Source: Hyalella azteca (taxonomy: Eukaryota > Arthropoda > Malacostraca > Amphipoda > Hyalellidae). Taken from it: a DNA stretch of 64,000 nt. This document shows, piece after piece, positions 57,916-64,000 of this stretch. The DNA lies in assembly GCF_000764305.2 (NCBI RefSeq), contig NW_025932734.1, positions 62,001 through 126,000 of the forward strand, given 5' to 3'. Position 1 is the stretch's first letter. Every line of letters begins with the position of its first letter. The notes under the pieces are model-generated. The model was not told the origin of the DNA. It did not search any database and saw only the letters and a list, made by a program, of their open reading frames with translations. The position numbers and the translations under genes were made by a program.

Positions 57916-58935
57916 TGTGAACTCTTCCATAAATCATTGAATGAAGATTAATTGCAAAAAGTGAGACTGATTACAGCCATCCAGGCCACTGACGGCGCAT
58001 GAGGTAATTAAATCGTGATATTTTTACATAATGTGGTCAATTAGTAGCTTAACTTTTTAGCATTAGTACACTAAACGAGTACACTGGTTATTTTAAATGA
58101 TGGACCTAATTTTTTAATAAATTCGTGAATATGTAGGTATGTATAAATTTAAAATAAAAAATTTACACACCAATGGAAAGAGAAAGCTTCCCAAAAATTT
58201 TAACTTATTCAAACGCGGAATTGGGCATCTCGATGTGCAAAACTTTTTTAATCAGTCACTTAACAAGTGTCGGTTAGGACGCACAGAAATGAAGATCTGG
58301 CTCTACACTTCTGGCCACTGAGATCACCGCTGAGACTCGCTGGCAAGAAGACGCGCGGAGAGCTCACCGCTCGCCTACATTGTTTGGTGGCGTCCCGCCG
58401 TAAAAACAAGCCTTGATTGGGGCATCAGAATTCTCAGTCGACTTGGCCCATAAAAATTGATCGAGTGTTTGAAGTCTGCATTAAAATTGGCTCGATGAGG
58501 GGCTGGCGAACCTCAAGTCCGCGATGCTCTTGAAGTCATGTTTATTCTACGGCATGTTTCTCTCTTGAAGTTACCTCTGCTAAGTAGCGATCATGCCAGG
58601 TACAATCAAGAATAATTATATTGTAAGAATAGGAGGAGAAATGAAACTGTATTCTTCTTTTTTGATTCATTATCGATCCTGTAATTAAAGTTTCTCAGGA
58701 GTTAAGCAGTTTTCGTCAAACCTATTTTATCAAATTCTAATTTCACTCAGCCACTACATTCATGGATAAGAATAGCAATATTCTCTGGGTGCAATGCGTT
58801 GCATTACACCGAAATGAGACACCGAAATTTGCTTAGGTACAACCGTGTTTAAATTGATTCGCAACTTGTCCTTATGTTGCAGTCTTACTTATTTAATAAG
58901 AAGAATTGTACAGTGTTCGGACTTATTATACATGT

Positions 58936-59345
58936 TTATAAATGTTCAATATGTCCCCTTTTGTGCTGCACGACAAACACTGAGGGCACCGTAGCAGTGA
59001 TACGTTTATTCAGATCAACCAGAGTTACTGGTAGAGGCGGGACGTAGACAGAGTTGCTGGTAGAGGCGGGACGTAGACAGAGTTGCTGGTAGAGGTGGGA
59101 CGTAAACAGAGTTGCTGGTAGAGGTGGGACGTAAACAGAGTTGCTGGTAGAGGCGGGACGTAAACAGAGTTGCTGGTAGAGTCAGGACGTAAACAGAGTT
59201 GCTGGTAGAGGCGGGACGTAAATAGAGTTGCTGGTAGAGGCGGGACGTAAACAGAGTTGCTGGTAGAGGTGGGAAGTAAAAAGCTTCTTTGACGTAACCC
59301 CATAAGAAATAGTCACATGGGGTGAGATCAGAGGTCAAACTGGTG
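58936..59345 (-). pseudogene. mariner-type transposase C-terminal remnant, expanded by a minisatellite
   Basis: Upstream of the array on the minus strand the peptide reads SDLTPCDYFLWGYVKEAF then FPPLPATL. This is the third catalytic Asp region of mariner-like transposases. Downstream of the array the peptide PLPVTLVDLNKRITATV and a C-terminal HIEHL followed by TAA (58938-58936) continue the same protein. Between them the 29-bp unit that encodes VPPLPATL-like residues is repeated about nine times. Since 29 is not a multiple of three, the frame rotates and the protein is destroyed. The N-terminal and first two catalytic regions were not found. Confidence 0.85.
59023..59285. repeat. 29-bp minisatellite derived from transposase coding sequence, ~9 copies
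   Basis: The unit core is GTTGCTGGTAGAGGCGGGAC followed by GTAAACAGA. Copies start at 59024, 59053, 59082, 59111, 59140, 59169, 59198, 59227 and 59256, so the spacing is exactly 29 bp. Confidence 0.95.
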
Positions 59346-59945
59346 GAAGATACAATTCGGGCATTTTTCTACGATATTCAAGCTGCATATCGCTTGTCTC
59401 ATGTAACCTCTAAATCCACGATTTTAGTTCTATACGATTAGCCATATAATACAAGGTGCAAATTCCTAAGTTTACACCTCGCTAGGTAAATATCATTCAT
59501 GTCATTTGAATTTAAATAACAAGTGCCATCGGATTCTCTACATGTACTTGAACTTCTGTATTACTGTTTTGCTGGATGCAGATAAGAAGTGATAAATCTA
59601 CGAAATTATTGCGATGAAAGCGCAAAAAAATAATTCACAAACTTTGTTAGTAAATCGCTAAGGTTAATTGAATGCCAGAGGAAGCAGTCGTCTCCATTCG
59701 CTTTGATCTCCCAAGATGATCATTTTTTATCCTAGCAAAACTTCGAATTCGGTAAACAAACAATAGGAAAGTCGCCGAAACAGTCGATTGCTGAAAAAAT
59801 TGTTAGATCAGTCTTTTTTATTATTTTCTGGATAACTTTTACCATTTCTATGGCTGATATAATCTATTTAATATTATTTCTTAACCAGCTGCGTCTTGAG
59901 GTCGAGGATAATGTCTTCCTCTCGACCAAATTCTTGTATGGAATA

Positions 59946-60007
59946 TGAGAGAAGTCTAATATGAGAGAAGTCTAATATGAGAGAAGTCTAATATGAGAGA
60001 AGTCTAA
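59946..60007. repeat. 16-bp minisatellite, 4 copies
   Basis: Unit ATATGAGAGAAGTCTA, four copies in a row. Confidence 0.95.
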
Positions 60008-62679
60008 TTCATAATCAACTGTCCGGACAACCTTCATGACCAATGGCGGATGCCAGAACGAATCATAAATTATCTTCGTATTCTTTACTCAATAAATGAA
60101 GAAATTTAAGATAGAAATACCTTATAATTATGGGCGAGATTCAATGATTTTTAAAAGGGCAGTGACCCAACGATTCACTGAAGATGCCCACGCAAAAGCG
60201 TTGACAAAGTCAATCAAAATATTACAAAAATTGTCATTGAAAATGCGACGAATCATAACTGATCTTTTGGATGAATATCTGATCAAGAGTGCACTGTAAA
60301 AGAAAAAATTTCGTAGTTTAATTGTTTAAATTCTTAATTATCGTTTAATAACTAAATTTAATAACTAATTAAAGCCGAAGTCCATTTCCTTAACTTAGTA
60401 ATTATGTGTATATAAGGTGAAATTGTTGTTCAAAATGTCCTCATTTATGTTTCCAGGCAATTGTTCCCACAGTTCGAATAGTGGAAGCCTCCGGCAAGCG
60501 CATGGAAATAAACCTGATTGCTGCGCTGATTTCACTTCACTTCAATAAATCATATTTCTTCAGTAGTAAGTTGTCTGTTTGCATATCGTGTTCATATAAA
60601 ATGGATTTAAATTCACAAAAATATATCGAATATTCCACTTATATTATTATAAGTTGCATTGCTTCTATCCCGTTAATGTGCTATTAAGTTGGGTGTCGAG
60701 AGTAAGTTAAATATTGGGAGTTTTTCCCGTGGAGTTTATTCTTCTTAATTAACCACCGCTGCACAATACAGCAAATATTATCGACAACAGATTTCAACAA
60801 AATTATTTAATCATGTCTCTTATGTGCAACAATTCACATTGAAGATTATCCCCGAGCTTTCGAATAAAGTTTTTAATTTCTACCGTAATTTACGCACTAA
60901 TTTCAAGCGGAAGTAACGACAATGGCCTTAACTATGCCAAAGCAATGAATATACACGAGACTAAGTAACTTTAATGGTATAAAGCTGATGAGTAACAATA
61001 TATTCAGCAAGTCTTACCTGCTGCGCAAATCGCGAGGTGTATAAAGAAGATCATCATTTATGTAATCTTTTGAGAACTCTTCAGGAAAGCAGGCCTAATC
61101 CTTGTAAAATTTTTAATGCAGAAGCATCTTCTTGAAATCACATTCCGTCACTCTGCACCGTCACGGGAGAACTCAAAAGATTTTAATCAAGTTAATCATC
61201 TCTGGAAAATGAATTTTATTTGAATTATCATTAACGACTGGGAGCGGCATATCCGTAATATAAAGTATCTGAAACATACAGTATCTGTATTACAGAGCAT
61301 CTGTAATGAAAAAGATCTGCAATGTAATGTATCTGTAAATCTATCTACAGTCCAAGCCACGAGGTTCATCCTGAATGAATGACAAAATTTAGGTACAGTT
61401 CAAGCCAAAAATTTGCATCTTGAAAGCATGACCGCAACTTAAGATAACGATCAAAATATTGGAGATTGTAGCCTTAGAAATTCGAATTGCTTCATCAAAT
61501 CAATATTTCGATGGCCAAAAAATTGAGTTTTCTAAAACTGTTTGTTCTTTAAATTGATTCAGAATATCCATCGCGGGTTTACTAGGTTTACAGCGATTGT
61601 TATAGTATAATAATTCATTTTAATGAATCCAATTTACTAAAATAATAGAAAAAAGCCAAAACTCGACAAAGGCGTCGGGCAATTTAAATGAAAAATATAA
61701 AATTGGTGCAGACTCATGTATATTTATGGCTCGCCATGTTGAAGGGTAACTGAAGGGTTAAATGTCTCCAATTCAATACAACAATGATGAATAATTAAAA
61801 ATATTAAAATAGTCAGCACCTTAATCAATATTAATTTGATGCTTCTGCCCCTTAAATTTTATTTCGATCAACCGATGCAATGCAAAAAGATGTTTGTACA
61901 TTGCATTGTTTTTACATTCTTAAACTTCTTTAATGTAAAATTAATATTCGAGCGCAAGTTTTTTATATCGTTTTATCGTAAACCTGAAAATCGATAGAAA
62001 TTTTATTGAAGCTTATTTCTTGAGAGAAATTTTGATGAGCGTTCTTATTTTTAGAGAACTGAGATTTCTCTTCTGCGGAATGGTTCCTAAGTTGGAGCAG
62101 ATAAAATAAATATATTTGACCGCAGCTGAACCTTATTTTAGCCTAATGAATTTTGATGGGATTACCTGCACCTGCATTAATTGGAAAAATATTGTTGTGT
62201 TAGCTCCAAAATTTATTATACATTACATTTTTTAATTTAAATCAAACTACCAACCACTTGAACCGAACTTAAAATACAAATAAGCTTATTTATAGATCCG
62301 ACAGGGATTCTAATCAAAGATGATCCTTTAGTCGATTAAATGAATAAATTAGACTATACGTTAGACTATATGTTTATTTTGAATTACATAAATAGAGGGA
62401 ATGCTAGTCACTATCAACATAAATGCCTCGCTGCACGTCAAGTCAAAGTAGCTGGCCCGACTCTAAAGCATTCAGTCTACGTTTCATCTCAAGCATCAAC
62501 TTCTGAGCCAACAGAAGTGAGCGACCAATAAATTAGAGCAGTTCTGAAGTATTCCAAAGTTGACTAATAGGAAAGTTCTTGCGAGCACAATGTCAAGTTT
62601 GCTCGCTCACTTGCAACTTGATACGGGATTACCATCGCCTTGCTTTTTAGGGCAGCCCAAATTTTATGCACAAGATTTT
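60008..62679. other. spacer, no gene recognised
   Basis: AT-rich. A 67-codon Lys-rich frame at 60096-60299 has no recognisable domain. 57916-58935 is also without a gene. Confidence 0.5.
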
Positions 62680-62955
62680 GATTCAGAGTTGTTGTGTTTG
62701 TTTGCCTCAGTGTTGCTGTAGCTATTTACCTCAGTATTATTGTCGATGTTTATGATAGTGTACGTTGCTGATGCTGTTTATCTCAGTGTTGCTGTAGCTA
62801 TTTACCTCAGTATTAATGTCGTGGTTTATAATAGTGTCGCTGATGCTGTTTAGCTAAGTGTTGCTGTGGATATTTACAACAGTGTTGCAGTGATTGTTTA
62901 CTTCAGTTATGCTGTGAAATTTTACTACAGTATTGCAGTGATTGTTTACCTCTAT
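62680..62955. repeat. degenerate ~28-30-bp repeat
   Basis: About nine imperfect units of the type GTTGCTGTAGCTATTTACCT followed by CAGTATT. Confidence 0.78.
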
Positions 62956-64000
62956 CTCGTGAATATTCCCCATAAATATGATATATTTTCCCATATATAT
63001 AAATCCCAATGAAAAGTCAACGAAGTAACTTGACTTGAAACGAAATGTGCCTGCTGAGCTTGGACATGAAAGTCGGACAATTATTGAAACATTTAAGTTA
63101 TTATATAAATTACATATTTGATCTTCATAACAAAATATTTTTCTGAAATATCACTTTAAGCGGTGCAATTGTTTGCACTTACAAAAACAATCTTAATGAA
63201 TGAGCAGGCAAGTTTCAATAGGAAGTTGTTTTCTCAGTCCTGATCTAAACTTAATTGTTTCCTGACTGATTTTTTCGCTCATCTAGCTTATGTAAGTGGA
63301 TTTTACTTCTTCAAATATTCTTGCATTGATATTTATTGCATAACATCATGCAGCATGATTTCATTTTTTAATATTACTCTCAAACTTGCAAGTTCATAAT
63401 TTTTTCATCAATGTCCATTTTTTTCTCATGACATAAAGCCAGCATTGTTCTTCTCATCACTTTATACGGAATATTGCGCATACTAGCATGAACTAATTTA
63501 TTTAACAATTATTAATAAGACGGGAGATCACAGACTAAGTGAGGACGTGGGGGAGCAGCAGCAGCACACACCCTCACGTCACGCTCGTCTCACTCACACT
63601 GACGCACGTGGCCGCTGCACCAGCTCGGGACACTCCACGGAAATTACTGCGCGAATTTTGCCTCAGCTGCCGTACCGACAGGAACCATATTTGGCGCAAC
63701 GCAAATTTGTCGTTCACCTGTACATGACAATTAAATAACGATTATTACTTCAAGCAGATATTCTACACTTGATCAGAAATCGTACACAGATCGTCTAGAG
63801 ACAATTGTCTCCTGGCAATCAGGACTCATTTAATCAAATGAGTCCTGATTGCCTGGAATAAACAATCCCATGCAGAACTAGAGAGTTTAATTGCTGTCAT
63901 CAGCTCGATCCATGCTTCCAAGTTCTTGAGTCCAACTTTCCCACTCGATTCTTGCTTCTCCAGACTTTGAGGTAAAAGTTCCCGCTGGATGGCTTCACTT
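62956..64000. other. spacer with a GC-rich patch near 63540-63710
   Basis: The patch contrasts with the AT-rich surroundings. On the minus strand it contains CGTCAGT followed by GTGAGT, which resembles a splice donor. I cannot show it is an exon. Confidence 0.4.
63814..63853. repeat. perfect hairpin, 18-bp stem and 4-base loop
   Basis: GGCAATCAGGACTCATTT, loop AATC, then the exact reverse complement. Confidence 0.94.

Overview
The window looks like nuclear DNA of an arthropod, most likely a crustacean. It is AT-rich, gene-poor and intron-rich, with no operons or bacterial signals. The only host gene I can recognise is a beaten path (beat) family gene, which is an arthropod-type axon-guidance immunoglobulin family. 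The rest is non-coding DNA carrying eukaryotic transposon families (a Penelope-like element, Tc1/mariner elements, a tRNA-derived SINE and foldback elements) and many minisatellites. The species cannot be fixed from the sequence. A malacostracan such as an amphipod or isopod is my guess only.

Host gene: four consecutive internal exons of the beat gene lie on the minus strand at 24925-24711, 23262-23127, 14408-14278 and 13574-13343. Their phases agree across every junction (1/0, 0/1, 1/0, 0/1), and together they encode both Ig domains. The signal-peptide exon (higher coordinates) and the C-terminal exon or exons (lower coordinates) were not found. The intron between the second and third recognised exons is about 8.7 kb. 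It contains a Penelope-like retroelement and two large minisatellites. The 3' end of the exon at 14408-14278, including its splice donor, is present three times in tandem and in frame.

Mobile elements: (1) 15191-17985 is a Penelope-like element with RT and GIY-YIG domains, 180-bp inverted terminal repeats that are almost identical, a 14-bp target duplication, and a hammerhead ribozyme motif in each repeat. It is broken by one frameshift between RT and endonuclease. (2) 42818-44106 is a Tc1/mariner DD37D (maT-like) element with both termini and TA duplications, inactivated by a frameshift and two stops. (3) 8753-9331 is a foldback element with ~125-bp inverted repeats enclosing the C-terminal end of a non-LTR retrotransposon ORF. 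(4) 58936-59345 is a second mariner-type transposase remnant whose coding sequence has expanded into a 29-bp minisatellite. (5) There are two related tRNA-derived SINE-like copies at 25145-25345 and 40349-40530. (6) 52136-52463 is a diverged palindromic foldback element.

Tandem repeats: more than twenty minisatellite arrays with units of roughly 16-80 bp, each with its own unit sequence, add up to about 7-8 kb by my hand count. Most longer open frames outside the items above are read-through of these arrays and are not annotated as genes. The remaining spacers are AT-rich and show no gene I can support.
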